Shown piece by piece: positions 13,922 to 22,072 of a stretch of DNA of 64,000 nt. Location of the stretch: positions 1-64,000 of the forward strand of contig JAJFTO010000017.1 in the NCBI GenBank assembly GCA_021372865.1, read 5' to 3'. The stretch's first letter is position 1. Every line of letters starts with the position of its first letter. The stretch comes from Porphyromonadaceae bacterium (GTDB lineage: Bacteria; Bacteroidota; Bacteroidia; Bacteroidales; Dysgonomonadaceae). Both the position numbers and the translations under genes were made by a program. Under the pieces are notes generated by a model that ran no database searches, was not told where the DNA came from, and worked only from the letters and a program-made list of their open reading frames with translations.

Positions 13922-15985
13922 CTATAGTACCTTGCTGCCCACAAGAGCAGGTATCGATTTCGCCCTGTTATTTTCCCCATTCGATTTCTTCGTACCGTAT
14001 CCCACCACAACGACTGCATTCTCAGGGGCCGGTCCTGAATACGATTTTGAAGTATCGTCTCCCTGCAATCTAAAAACAACCGGTAAGTTTGTCACAATTT
14101 CTCCACCCGACGGTTTGAGGGTTGATACAGAAACGACCTCCGTTTTGTATCCTACAAATGAGATGACGATTGAAGACTCGCTCGCCGGCACCTTCAATTG
14201 AAAACCACCACTGGCGTTGGTGATCGTGCCGCTATTGGTTCCTTTTATAATGACGGCCGCACCTTGTAATGGTTGAGAATTGGAGTCAGTCACCCTGCCC
14301 GATACCAGAACAAACTCATCCTTTTCCCATCGAGGCATTTCCTTAATTATCCGCAACACTTCGTTGTTCAAAGTGGACATCCCCTCAGCGCCGTCAGTCA
14401 CTTCTGCTCCGGTTATCGTGCCATCTCCGTTTACCCGGAAGGAAGTATTCACAAGTCCTTGCAACCCCTTCTCCTGTGCTTCCACCGGATATCTGATTTT
14501 CCCAGAAATAAACCGCATCATTTCCTTTTGACCTCCCGGGAAGGTGAAGTTTGGCTGCACTTGAGCTTCCACCGACATGGTTTCATTGACCTGTTTGGGC
14601 TCATCGATCACAATCTTCGATTCTTTTTTAACAAGACTGAAAACCACCGGCAGCGTAAACCGCACATTTACATCCTTTCCATGCTGTGTTCCCGGTTTCC
14701 AGTCGGGCATCAATTTCAGCACACGAACAGCCTCGGCATCTATCAGCGGATCCACACCGCGAACAATCTGCACATCACTCACACTACCATCTTTCATAAC
14801 CACGAAGTTGCAGATTACACGTCCCTGTATTCCTTTCTCCATTGCTTCTTTCGGATATCTAATACTGTCCGCCAGAAATTGCATCATGCCTTTTTGCCCT
14901 CCCGGAAATTCCGGCATTTTTTCTACTACCACAAAGATTTCTTCCTCTCCCTCCTGCTTCCTTACAGGCGGGGGGTCCTGTATATTCAGGTCTTTGTTTG
15001 TGTATAAGGTAGGTGAGAAGATCTCTTCACCGAATACGATTGCCGGCTTAGAGACAGTCTCATCAGATACAGTTTCCGGCTGTGCCGCGTAAAGGCTGTT
15101 GGCAGTCACCAACAGAAAAACAAGAGGCAGTATCAGCAGGTATTTGGCCAACTTCAACGTGGAAGATCTGGTTTTGTTCATCATCATAATTCTCTGTTTT
15201 AATTGTGAAACATTAAAGTTATTTACTATCTGAACTGCAGTTTCATGATAAGTCAGTCGGAGCAGGTGGTATTGGTAATCCTTGCTGTCCACGCCTTCGC
15301 GAAGCACTCCGTGATCGGCAAGATACTCAAGGTTCATTGCCATCTCGTGCTTTAACAGCCAGACAATGGGATTCCACCAGGAAAAAAGTAATATGATTTC
15401 TATGAGTATCATATCGAGAGAATGTTTTTCTCTAGCATGCGTATGTTCGTGGATGATTATCTGAGCAAGCTCTTCCTCAGAGTGCATATCGGAGTTAATA
15501 AATATCATTCCGAAGAACGAGAAGGGGGTTATATCATCTTTCAGGTTATACACACCGATATCTGAAACAGTGGTTTTCTCACTTTTTAATCGTATCCGGA
15601 GGATGGATATCAGTTGCCAGAAAAAACGGAAGACAAAGAAGAAGGTGACACCAATATAAAGTAGGATAAGAATTTGTTTCCAGGGTATATTTGATAAGGT
15701 GACAGCTCTTTCCGGCTCATCGACCAACATCTCGAATGTGGGTGTTTCTATGGTGACCGATGTTTCCACTGTTTGAAGTTCCATTTTTTTTAAATTCCAT
15801 ACATCGTTTAATCCCCGCACAACAAACAGCGGGTTAATAAGAGAAAAAATGATTGCTAAAAGAAAATAAAAGCGTCTGATATGCAGAAACGTATCGCTCT
15901 TAAATAATAGCAGATATAAAAGATAGAAGAGCACCAGCGCTATGTTAACCTGAATAATATAAACAAGTAACGGATGCATAATCAT
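13922..15985 (-). CDS. M56 (BlaR1/MecR1-type) membrane metallopeptidase with two TonB domains and a carboxypeptidase-like domain
   Basis: A 687-residue protein. Membrane helices lie near 5-28, 36-56, 103-125 and 190-212, and about 275-295 after the peptidase part. The zinc motif is HEHTH (179-183), with a third ligand candidate in NLEYLADHG near 220. After the helices come two TonB C-terminal-like domains (about 355-460 and 483-560), each opening with GGQK and an IRYP motif. The second is cut short where a carboxypeptidase-regulatory-like domain (about 570-645, LVSGRVTDSNSQPLQGA) begins. The tail contains VVVVGYGTKK, reminiscent of a SusC plug start. M56 proteins sense envelope stress and cleave partner repressors. 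The adjacent BlaI-type gene supports this. Confidence 0.88.
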   Translation of the reverse strand: MIMHPLLVYIIQVNIALVLFYLLYLLLFKSDTFLHIRRFYFLLAIIFSLINPLFVVRGLNDVWNLKKMELQTVETSVTIETPTFEMLVDEPERAVTLSNIPWKQILILLYIGVTFFFVFRFFWQLISILRIRLKSEKTTVSDIGVYNLKDDITPFSFFGMIFINSDMHSEEELAQIIIHEHTHAREKHSLDMILIEIILLFSWWNPIVWLLKHEMAMNLEYLADHGVLREGVDSKDYQYHLLRLTYHETAVQIVNNFNVSQLKQRIMMMNKTRSSTLKLAKYLLILPLVFLLVTANSLYAAQPETVSDETVSKPAIVFGEEIFSPTLYTNKDLNIQDPPPVRKQEGEEEIFVVVEKMPEFPGGQKGMMQFLADSIRYPKEAMEKGIQGRVICNFVVMKDGSVSDVQIVRGVDPLIDAEAVRVLKLMPDWKPGTQHGKDVNVRFTLPVVFSLVKKESKIVIDEPKQVNETMSVEAQVQPNFTFPGGQKEMMRFISGKIRYPVEAQEKGLQGLVNTSFRVNGDGTITGAEVTDGAEGMSTLNNEVLRIIKEMPRWEKDEFVLVSGRVTDSNSQPLQGAAVIIKGTNSGTITNASGGFQLKVPASESSIVISFVGYKTEVVSVSTLKPSGGEIVTNLPVVFRLQGDDTSKSYSGPAPENAVVVVGYGTKKSNGENNRAKSIPALVGSKVL

Positions 15986-16008
15986 TTAATTTTAAGGTGA
16001 CTGAATAA

Positions 16009-16371
16009 CTACTTCTGACTTTTTTCAATCAGACGCACAATCTCGTTCAGATCTTCGGCACTTATGTTTTGCTCCTTTGCAAAGAAGGAAACCAGTTCTT
16101 TATAAGAGTTATCGAAATAACTTTTCACCACATCCGACAGGAAATGTCTCTTGTATGCAGGTTCGGTAATCTTCGGCTTATAAACTTTCACGTTGCCGAA
16201 CCTTCGTTTCGTTAGATATTCCTTTCTCTCAAGATTATTAAAGATGGATGCAATGGTCGTGTAGGGTTGTCTGGGCTCCTCCATTCTGTCATACACATCC
16301 TTTATTGCACATTCGTTGAGTTGCCACACATGCAGCATCACATTCTCTTCCTGGGGTGTTAATCGCTCCAT
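16009..16371 (-). CDS. BlaI/MecI-family transcriptional repressor
   Basis: A 120-residue winged-helix repressor of the BlaI/MecI/CopY family. The N-terminal DNA-binding part (about 1-75) includes LTPQEENVMLHVWQLNE and the recognition segment PYTTIASIFNNLERKEYLTK. The C-terminal helices mediate dimerisation. Family members repress their own operon until the M56 sensor causes their cleavage. The gene lies just upstream of the M56 gene with a 23-base gap, so the two are co-transcribed. A dyad symmetric sequence overlaps the promoter in front of this gene and is the likely operator. Its inducing signal is unknown; no beta-lactamase gene is nearby. Confidence 0.92.
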   Translation of the reverse strand: MERLTPQEENVMLHVWQLNECAIKDVYDRMEEPRQPYTTIASIFNNLERKEYLTKRRFGNVKVYKPKITEPAYKRHFLSDVVKSYFDNSYKELVSFFAKEQNISAEDLNEIVRLIEKSQK

Positions 16372-16421
16372 CGCTGTTCTGTTTTATTTTTTTATGCTCC
16401 TTATTCAAAATTATAATATCA

Positions 16422-16451
16422 CAAATGTACGACATTTTCGTAACAATCAAA
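16422..16451 (-). promoter_or_regulatory. Promoter and BlaI-type operator of the repressor-M56 operon
   Basis: On the minus strand a TTTG (16451-16448) and TACATTTG (16429-16422) are spaced by 18 bases, a near-perfect Bacteroidota promoter. A dyad TACGA-N5-TCGTA (16428-16442) overlaps the spacer and the first bases of the -7 box. BlaI-family operators are short dyads with TACA/TACGACA half sites, so a bound repressor would block the polymerase. Confidence 0.7.
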
Positions 16452-16487
16452 TTATTTCGCAATAATTTGTTGTTAAATAACCATAAA

Positions 16488-16524
16488 CAAAAAAAGGAGC
16501 CTTCTTGTGGAAAGCTCCCTTTTA
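16488..16524 (-). terminator. Intrinsic terminator of the lipoprotein gene
   Basis: On the minus strand, GGGAGC, a 13-base loop, GCTCC and then a run of seven T follow the stop codon of the lipoprotein gene by about 15 bases. Confidence 0.8.
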
Positions 16525-16539
16525 GAGAATAATTATTCG

Positions 16540-17328
16540 TCAATCGTCATCATCATCAAAATCACAGTCGATCATATCATCGAGCCGTTCCCAGATCTTT
16601 TTACCCAGCTGGTAATTGGGAGACTGTTCGTTGTGCTCTTTGTATGAAATTCTGATCACTCCGTCATTGTCAGGAACAGCCGTCGTAAAGTCGATACCGC
16701 TCAGTGAACGGGTAAACAACTGGTTTATGTGGAAATCAACCGCAACACCCAAATCTTCACCCGGTACAAATGGTTTATCAAATTCAATTTCAAAATCAAA
16801 CTCCTTGTCGGATGAAAAAATAAAGGGCACTCCATTTATCTCCCCATCAATCAGGATGGTTTGATTATAGAGTACTGAATTTTCGATCTTGCTTTTCTTC
16901 ATCTCAAACTCGATCTCCTCAAAGGCCACATTGGGCAGTGCAAGGCCCGAAAGCAATGTTTCAGTCTGTAACTCGCCATTTAAAATCAGATCGACTTCAA
17001 ATGGACCTTTCATCTCCACATCGTCATCTGAAGAATAGGTCTCACCGAAGGTGGTAACCAATGTGTGATCATCGTCAAAGTCATCGTCAAAATCAAACTC
17101 AATCTCTGCTACATTGATTTTAAAATTCATGACATTTACTATTTCATCAAATACCAAACGGGTTTCACCCTGAACAGCGTTTCGGGTTGTTGTACCATTG
17201 TCGGCCCTGAATTGTACTGCCACCTTTTTCGAGTCGATTCCTTCCAGATCGTCGTTTTGCTCACAACCAATAAATGCACCCGGCAATAACATTGCCACTG
17301 CAAAAACTTTAAAAAGATTATGTGCCAT
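16540..17328 (-). CDS. Putative lipoprotein, aspartate-rich, function unknown
   Basis: A 262-residue protein begins with a lipoprotein signal (LPGAFIGC, lipid-modified cysteine C22), so it is probably anchored in the inner or outer membrane. The body looks beta-rich and resembles extracellular immunoglobulin-like or DUF4382-style domains, but no family can be named confidently. Acidic clusters occur at about 100-108 (FDFDDDFDDD) and at the very C-terminus (CDFDDDDD), which could bind divalent cations. It is transcribed alone, with its own terminator, toward the BlaI operon. Confidence 0.7.
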   Translation of the reverse strand: MAHNLFKVFAVAMLLPGAFIGCEQNDDLEGIDSKKVAVQFRADNGTTTRNAVQGETRLVFDEIVNVMNFKINVAEIEFDFDDDFDDDHTLVTTFGETYSSDDDVEMKGPFEVDLILNGELQTETLLSGLALPNVAFEEIEFEMKKSKIENSVLYNQTILIDGEINGVPFIFSSDKEFDFEIEFDKPFVPGEDLGVAVDFHINQLFTRSLSGIDFTTAVPDNDGVIRISYKEHNEQSPNYQLGKKIWERLDDMIDCDFDDDDD

Positions 17329-17424
17329 TTACTTAAAAGTTTTGATTAATACAAAAATGTATTATGTTATTAAAGTAAGACGCTTTCAAGCTGAAAAAGG
17401 TTTACTCCGACAAGTTAAAGTAAT

Positions 17425-17470
17425 GAAAAACAAAAGGCCATCTCATGGTTTATTATGAGACAGCCCCTTT
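17425..17470 (-). terminator. Intrinsic terminator of serC
   Basis: On the minus strand, a stem around TCTCAT and ATGAGA extended by GGC/GCC-type pairs is followed by TTTTGTTTTT, just after the serC stop codon. Confidence 0.75.
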
Positions 17471-17486
17471 TTGTATGTAGAGAAAT

Positions 17487-18566
17487 TTAATTCTGCTTTT
17501 CAAAATCCTGCATGCACTGAATCAGTGCCTCCACAGCTTCCCGCGGGCAGGCGTTGTAGATGGACGCCCGGAAACCGCCTACGGAACGGTGTCCCTTGAT
17601 ACCCACCATGCCTCTCTCCTTTGCAAATTCGAGGAAAGCAGCTTCTTTGTCCTTGTATTCTTCGTTCATCACGAAACAGACGTTCATGATGGAACGGTCT
17701 TCCTTGGCAGCAGTACCCACGAAGAGTTTGTTGCGGTCTATTTCGTTGTAGAGCAGTTCCGCTTTCTCCTTGTTCATTTTGTACATCACCTCCAAGCCAC
17801 CCAGTTCTTTCACCCATTTCAGGGTTTCGTGCATGACGAAAATCGAAAAAACGGGAGGAGTATTAAACATGGAGCGGTCTTTTTCGGCGCCACCGATATG
17901 TGTACGGTAGTCCACCATGGTCTGCAGCGGACGATCTATTTTCCCGAGAATATCTTCTCTGACGATCACAAAGGCAACTCCGGCGGGTCCCACATTTTTC
18001 TGTGCACCTCCGTAGATGATGCCATATTTGGATACATCCACCGGGCGGCTCATGATATCGGAGGACATATCGGCTACCAGGGGCACCGGACTGTCGATAT
18101 CTTCGTGCAGTTCTGTTCCGTAAATGGTGTTGTTGGTGGTGATATGAAAATAATCGGCATCGGCTGGTATGGAATATCCCTTCGGGATATAGGAATAGTT
18201 TTTATCTTCCGAGGATGCTACAACTTCAACTTCGCCGTAAAACTTAGCCTCTTTGATGGCTTTCTTGGCCCAAACACCGGTCTGCAGGTAAGCAGCCTTC
18301 TTTTGCATGAGGTTGGCAGGAACTTCAAAAAACTGGGTACTTGCACCACCGCCCAACAGGAGAACCCGGTAGTTGTCGGGGATATTGAGCAGCTCCTTCC
18401 AAAGGTCGGCAGTTTCTTTCATGATTCGTTCCCAGCCCGGCGTACGGTGGGAAATTTCGAGAATACCAATGCCGGTATTGTCGAAATCGCGTATTGCTTC
18501 AATGGCTGATTCTACTGCGGGACGGGGCAACACACACGGCCCTGCATTGAAATTGTACTTCTTCAT
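17487..18566 (-). CDS. serC: Phosphoserine aminotransferase
   Basis: A 359-residue PLP enzyme of aminotransferase class V. It converts 3-phosphohydroxypyruvate plus glutamate to O-phosphoserine in serine biosynthesis, and the same family acts on the vitamin B6 precursor in some bacteria. Characteristic features are the N-terminus [13 protein letters not shown], the ISHRTPGW segment, GGGASTQFF, and the PLP lysine in [11 protein letters not shown] (K190). The open frame extends to 18650, but translation from the ATG at 18566 gives the conserved N-terminus. serA is upstream in the same direction, so the two form a serine operon. Its product phosphoserine could also feed the candidate cysteate synthase at 55230. 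Confidence 0.95.
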   Translation of the reverse strand: MKKYNFNAGPCVLPRPAVESAIEAIRDFDNTGIGILEISHRTPGWERIMKETADLWKELLNIPDNYRVLLLGGGASTQFFEVPANLMQKKAAYLQTGVWAKKAIKEAKFYGEVEVVASSEDKNYSYIPKGYSIPADADYFHITTNNTIYGTELHEDIDSPVPLVADMSSDIMSRPVDVSKYGIIYGGAQKNVGPAGVAFVIVREDILGKIDRPLQTMVDYRTHIGGAEKDRSMFNTPPVFSIFVMHETLKWVKELGGLEVMYKMNKEKAELLYNEIDRNKLFVGTAAKEDRSIMNVCFVMNEEYKDKEAAFLEFAKERGMVGIKGHRSVGGFRASIYNACPREAVEALIQCMQDFEKQN

Positions 18567-18584
18567 ATTGATTATAATTAAATT

Positions 18585-18637
18585 CTGATTTCCGACGTCT
18601 CTGTGGATTGCTGACAGCTGAATCCCGATACCTAATT
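18585..18637 (+). repeat. Degenerate 7-bp repeat tract between serA and serC
   Basis: Short CTGA-containing units of 7 bases (for example CTGATTT at 18585 and GCTGACA then GCTGAAT at 18610-18623) lie in the serA-serC spacer and touch the serA stop region. The phase slips once. This is a weaker member of the heptad class seen at 56591, 59747 and 63601. Confidence 0.4.
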
Positions 18638-19558
18638 CACCCGATAACACTCGTCGCCGTTATCGAAGAAAGCGACAATCTGTTTGGCTGCAGCCAGGCC
18701 CGAATTGATATTGGCATCTGTCGTCTGGGCTCCTGATTTTTTAGGTGTAGTAAAATAACGTTTTGGGAATTTAGCCAGAAACTCATCGTGTCTGTCCGGT
18801 TTTACATCAGTGGCATATTGAAACAGGGGGCGTTCCTCCATGAGACGGATCAGGTCTTCTTCCACCAGAAGTTCTTTGCGTGCTGTGTTAATAAGCATGC
18901 CATCCTCTGGCATGTACGACATGAGTTCGTAATTTACGCAATCTCTCGTTTCTTCCAGCAAGGGCATATGCAGTGAAATGAAGTCACAGCTCTGAAACAA
19001 CTCTATGTTACTGTATGCAGCAATTACGCCGTATTCACCCTCCTTTCGCAGGTCTTCATGTGTAAGCAAGGGGGAATACGCATACACGGGCATATCGAAA
19101 CCTCTTGAAATTTTGGCAACCATTTTCGCCACATTGCCAAAGGCATACAGACCAAGACGGCGGTTTTTAAGCTCACGTCCGACCGAACCGTCGAACTGAT
19201 TACGCTGCATAAAAATCATCATTCCGAATACAAGCTCTGCTACTGCGTTGGCATTCTGGCCCGGTGTATTCATTACACAGATATTGCGGGCGGTGGCTGC
19301 TTCCAGATTTACATTGTCATAACCTGCTCCGGCCCTGACTACAATTTTCAGGTTTGAAGCAGCTTCCATCACTTCCTGATCAATCAGATCGCTTCGAATA
19401 ATAACCGCATCCACATCTTTTACAGCATCAAGTAATTGAGCCTTGTCAGTATAATTTTCCAGCTTGGTGAATGAATGACCTGCTGATTCAATAATTTTCT
19501 GTATTCTTTGTACAGCCTGCGCGGCAAATGGTTTACTTGTTGCTAAAAGTACCTTCAT
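18632..19558 (-). CDS. serA: D-3-phosphoglycerate dehydrogenase (Bacteroidales type)
   Basis: A 308-residue D-2-hydroxyacid dehydrogenase, the first enzyme of serine synthesis (3-phosphoglycerate to 3-phosphohydroxypyruvate). Visible motifs are [16 protein letters not shown], an NAD-binding turn in [14 protein letters not shown] that lacks the usual GxGxxG spacing, and [11 protein letters not shown]. The position that normally holds the catalytic histidine (TPHxG) reads TPKKSGAQT. To my knowledge this lysine form is common in Bacteroides-type SerA, so it is a lineage trait rather than damage. There is no C-terminal ACT domain. It is upstream of serC in a minus-strand operon. Confidence 0.88.
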   Translation of the reverse strand: MKVLLATSKPFAAQAVQRIQKIIESAGHSFTKLENYTDKAQLLDAVKDVDAVIIRSDLIDQEVMEAASNLKIVVRAGAGYDNVNLEAATARNICVMNTPGQNANAVAELVFGMMIFMQRNQFDGSVGRELKNRRLGLYAFGNVAKMVAKISRGFDMPVYAYSPLLTHEDLRKEGEYGVIAAYSNIELFQSCDFISLHMPLLEETRDCVNYELMSYMPEDGMLINTARKELLVEEDLIRLMEERPLFQYATDVKPDRHDEFLAKFPKRYFTTPKKSGAQTTDANINSGLAAAKQIVAFFDNGDECYRVN

Positions 19559-19599
19559 ATTACTCTTTTGTTTTAAAATTACCGAAATTTATGGAGCCA

Positions 19600-19607
19600 C
19601 AAAATTA
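19600..19607 (-). promoter_or_regulatory. Bacteroidota -7 box for serA
   Basis: TAATTTTG on the minus strand, 42-49 bases before the serA start, matches TAnnTTTG. TTTG motifs lie upstream at slightly short spacing. Confidence 0.5.
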
Positions 19608-19738
19608 CAAACTTATATCAAACAAAACACGAAATCGACATAAAAAAATGCCGCTGGATTTTAATTTAAATCAGAAACATGGGTTAATCTTTAAATACCA
19701 AAGCATCTGTGAGTGCCTTCTTTTGCAATTTAAAAGAA

Positions 19739-19770
19739 TTTGTCGGGTAAACCGATTCATCGTATCTTTG
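19739..19770 (+). promoter_or_regulatory. Promoter of recR operon
   Basis: TTTG (19739-19742) and TATCTTTG (19763-19770) are spaced by 20 bases, 19 bases before the recR start codon. The 18 bases 19752-19769 recur exactly at 53610-53627 in front of the DUF4834 gene. Confidence 0.65.
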
Positions 19771-19788
19771 CGTAAGATAAGATAAACG

Positions 19789-20421
19789 ATGAACAGCCCC
19801 TATCCATCTACCCTGCTCGAAAATGCAGTAAACGAATTTGCCAGACTTCCTGGAATAGGAAGGAAATCGGCCCTGCGGCTGGTATTGCATCTGTTACGCC
19901 AGGAAGAAGAAGGCGTGGTTCGCTTCACCGAAAGTGTCCTCAGGCTAAAACAGGAAGTAAAATATTGCGCTTGCTGTCACAACATCTCCGACACGGAAAT
20001 ATGCAGCATCTGTGCCAATAAGTCACGAGACAATGGCGTTATCTGTGTGGTAGAAAACATCAGGGAAGTGATGGCTATCGAGAAAACGGTGCAGTTCAAC
20101 GGGTTATATCATGTGCTGGGTGGCATTATTTCCCCCATCGACGGCATTGGCCCGTCTGACCTGGAGATTGCCAGCCTGGAGGAACGGGTGAAAGCCGGTG
20201 GCATCAGGGAGGTCATTCTGGCATTGAGCGCCACCATGGAGGGCGATACCACCAACTTTTACATCTTTCGTAAGCTGCAGCCTTACCACGTGAAAGTAAG
20301 TATCATTGCCCGGGGCGTATCCATTGGCAATGAGATCGAATATACCGATGAGGTGACGCTGGGGCGCTCTATTCTAAACAGAACCCCATTTGATGAATCC
20401 TATAAACTACTGTCGAGATGA
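19789..20421 (+). CDS. recR: Recombination mediator RecR
   Basis: A 210-residue protein, full length. The N-terminal helix-hairpin-helix part contains [13 protein letters not shown] four-cysteine zinc site is built from C60/C63 and C72/C75. A Toprim domain follows ([12 protein letters not shown], then YHVLGG with a downstream GPSDLEI), with a Walker-B-like C-terminal segment. With RecO it loads RecA onto SSB-coated single-stranded DNA during gap repair. Its stop codon overlaps the next start (ATGA), so translation of the membrane protein gene is probably coupled to it. Confidence 0.95.
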   Translation: MNSPYPSTLLENAVNEFARLPGIGRKSALRLVLHLLRQEEEGVVRFTESVLRLKQEVKYCACCHNISDTEICSICANKSRDNGVICVVENIREVMAIEKTVQFNGLYHVLGGIISPIDGIGPSDLEIASLEERVKAGGIREVILALSATMEGDTTNFYIFRKLQPYHVKVSIIARGVSIGNEIEYTDEVTLGRSILNRTPFDESYKLLSR

Positions 20422-20909
20422 AAGGAACTGCCGATGAATGTATTATTCTCCATTTGAACAGACATCTATTTGGAAATATGATTTCCCTTGCCTTGTTGTT
20501 TTTTCTGGTGCTGTTCCGGGGAATCCCATTCCCTGAAAATATTTTATCCGTCGGTGTCACCATGGAACAATATGCCATCATGATCACTATTATTGCCATT
20601 CCGGCAGCACTGAAGTTGTTTGCCGTCCAGCTGAAAAAGATTCCCCGTCCCATGGAGGCCGTCGAAGCAGGGAAAAAATATAAAAAAATATCTTATCTGC
20701 GCTTATATACCCTCAGTGCTGTCACACTGATGCACATCGTGTTGCTTGGTTTTTCCCGCAACAGCAATTTTATTTGGTTCACGATCGTACTTTTCATCAT
20801 ATTTTTGTTTTGCAGGCCTTCTTTGGTCGAGCTGACAAGTCTTTCGGAGCTACCCGATTCCCGGCAGCAGCAGATCATTGAACCCCAGGAACCCTTGGAA
20901 GATGAATAA
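20418..20909 (+). CDS. Small membrane protein of unknown function
   Basis: A 163-residue protein with four likely membrane helices (about 18-34, 50-68, 92-110 and 117-133) and a short acidic C-terminal tail. No catalytic motif is visible. It sits between recR and a GNAT gene with overlapping ends on both sides (4 and about 8 bases), which marks it as part of the operon. This arrangement seems conserved in Bacteroidales. Its role is unknown. Confidence 0.75.
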   Translation: MKGTADECIILHLNRHLFGNMISLALLFFLVLFRGIPFPENILSVGVTMEQYAIMITIIAIPAALKLFAVQLKKIPRPMEAVEAGKKYKKISYLRLYTLSAVTLMHIVLLGFSRNSNFIWFTIVLFIIFLFCRPSLVELTSLSELPDSRQQQIIEPQEPLEDE

Positions 20910-21456
20910 ACTGCTGGAAAATAAAGAGCTCTTGTTGCGTGCACCCGAGCCGGAAGATCTGGAATTGCTTTACAAGTGGGAAAATGACACCCGTTTGTGG
21001 GAATATGGTAATGCCACTGTCCCTTATTCCCGTTTCAGTCTCACGCAGTATCTTACCGAATCGAAACAGGATATTTATGCCGACAGACAGTTGCGGCTTA
21101 TGGTACAGATGCAGGTATCGGGCGTGGTGATCGGCATGGCCGACCTGTACGACTTTGATCCCTTCCACCAGAGAGCGGGTGTGGGTATTCTCATCGATGA
21201 AAATCAGCGAAACAGGGGGTACGGGCTGCAGTCACTGTTGTTGCTGGGGGAATATGCCTTTGGCTTCCTCTCACTCCATCAGCTCTATGCCTTTGTGCCG
21301 GAAAAAAATCAGGCGAGCAGGCGATTATTCAAAAAGGCGGGTTACCTTCCAGCGGGTACATTGCGTGAATGGCTCTTCAGGGACGACTACTATGAAGATG
21401 TACAGGTATGGCAGAAAATCAGGAAAGAGAGAAGCAACGCATTGCATGAGCAGTAA
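20902..21456 (+). CDS. GNAT-family N-acetyltransferase (RimJ/RimL-like)
   Basis: A 184-residue acetyl-CoA-dependent N-acetyltransferase. The N-terminal strand-helix LLLRAPEPEDLELLYKWEN is typical of the Acetyltransf_3 group that includes RimJ/RimL. The acetyl-CoA pyrophosphate loop is NQRNRGYGLQSL, and the C-terminal core ASRRLFKKAGYLPAG is present. The substrate cannot be read; ribosomal protein N-termini or small polyamines are possible. The ATG at 20902 is chosen because it begins the family pattern, although the frame is open from 20878. It overlaps the preceding gene slightly. Confidence 0.85.
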   Translation: MNKLLENKELLLRAPEPEDLELLYKWENDTRLWEYGNATVPYSRFSLTQYLTESKQDIYADRQLRLMVQMQVSGVVIGMADLYDFDPFHQRAGVGILIDENQRNRGYGLQSLLLLGEYAFGFLSLHQLYAFVPEKNQASRRLFKKAGYLPAGTLREWLFRDDYYEDVQVWQKIRKERSNALHEQ

Positions 21457-21474
21457 ACAATAAAAAGGAATCAT

Positions 21475-22038
21475 ATGCAGGAGGAGATTAAAAAAGCTTG
21501 CGAGATTATGAAAAACGGCGGAATCATTCTCTATCCCACCGACACCATATGGGGGATTGGCTGCGATGCCACCAACGAAGAAGCCGTACAACACGTATAT
21601 GAACTGAAGCAGCGCAGCGACAGCAAATCGATGCTGATACTACTCGACAATCCAGCCAAACTGCAGACTTACGTGCAGGATGTGCCTGATATCGCGTGGG
21701 ATCTGATAGAGTTGACGGACAAGCCGCTCACCATCATCTACGATGGCGCCAAGAATCTGGCATCCAACCTGGTTGCTGCCGATGGGAGCATCGGCATACG
21801 CATCACTGCCGAAACTTTTTCGAAGGAATTATGTCGACAGTATCGCAAACCCATTGTCTCCACGTCGGCCAACGTGAGCGGTGAACCCACGCCGGATTAT
21901 TTTTCTCGGATTGCGGAAGAGATAAAAAACGGAGTCGACTACATCGTCAACTATCGGCAAAAGGAGACAACCCCGGCCAAACCCTCCGGTATTGTGAAGC
22001 TGGGAAAAGAGGGTACCATTCATATCATCCGTAAATAA
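21475..22038 (+). CDS. tsaC: L-threonylcarbamoyladenylate synthase (Sua5/YciO/YrdC)
   Basis: A 187-residue YrdC-domain protein. It makes threonylcarbamoyl-AMP from threonine, bicarbonate and ATP for the t6A modification at tRNA position 37. Family motifs visible are GGIILYPTDTIWGIGCDA, the basic patch LKQRSDSKSMLILL and the terminal STSANVSGEPTPD. The length matches the short TsaC form without the extra Sua5 domain. It lies 18 bases after the GNAT gene and is probably co-transcribed with it. Confidence 0.93.
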   Translation: MQEEIKKACEIMKNGGIILYPTDTIWGIGCDATNEEAVQHVYELKQRSDSKSMLILLDNPAKLQTYVQDVPDIAWDLIELTDKPLTIIYDGAKNLASNLVAADGSIGIRITAETFSKELCRQYRKPIVSTSANVSGEPTPDYFSRIAEEIKNGVDYIVNYRQKETTPAKPSGIVKLGKEGTIHIIRK

Positions 22039-22048
22039 AGAATTTCAT

Positions 22049-22056
22049 TATTTTTG
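22049..22056 (+). promoter_or_regulatory. Possible -7 box for the ClC gene
   Basis: TATTTTTG matches TAnnTTTG, 17 bases before the ClC start. No -33 TTTG is seen. Confidence 0.35.
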
Positions 22057-22072
22057 CCCGCAGAAGATATAC

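Noticed and set aside
17589..18509. 306-codon open frame antisense to serC
   Set aside because: serC motifs are complete on the minus strand; the other product is low in recognisable features.
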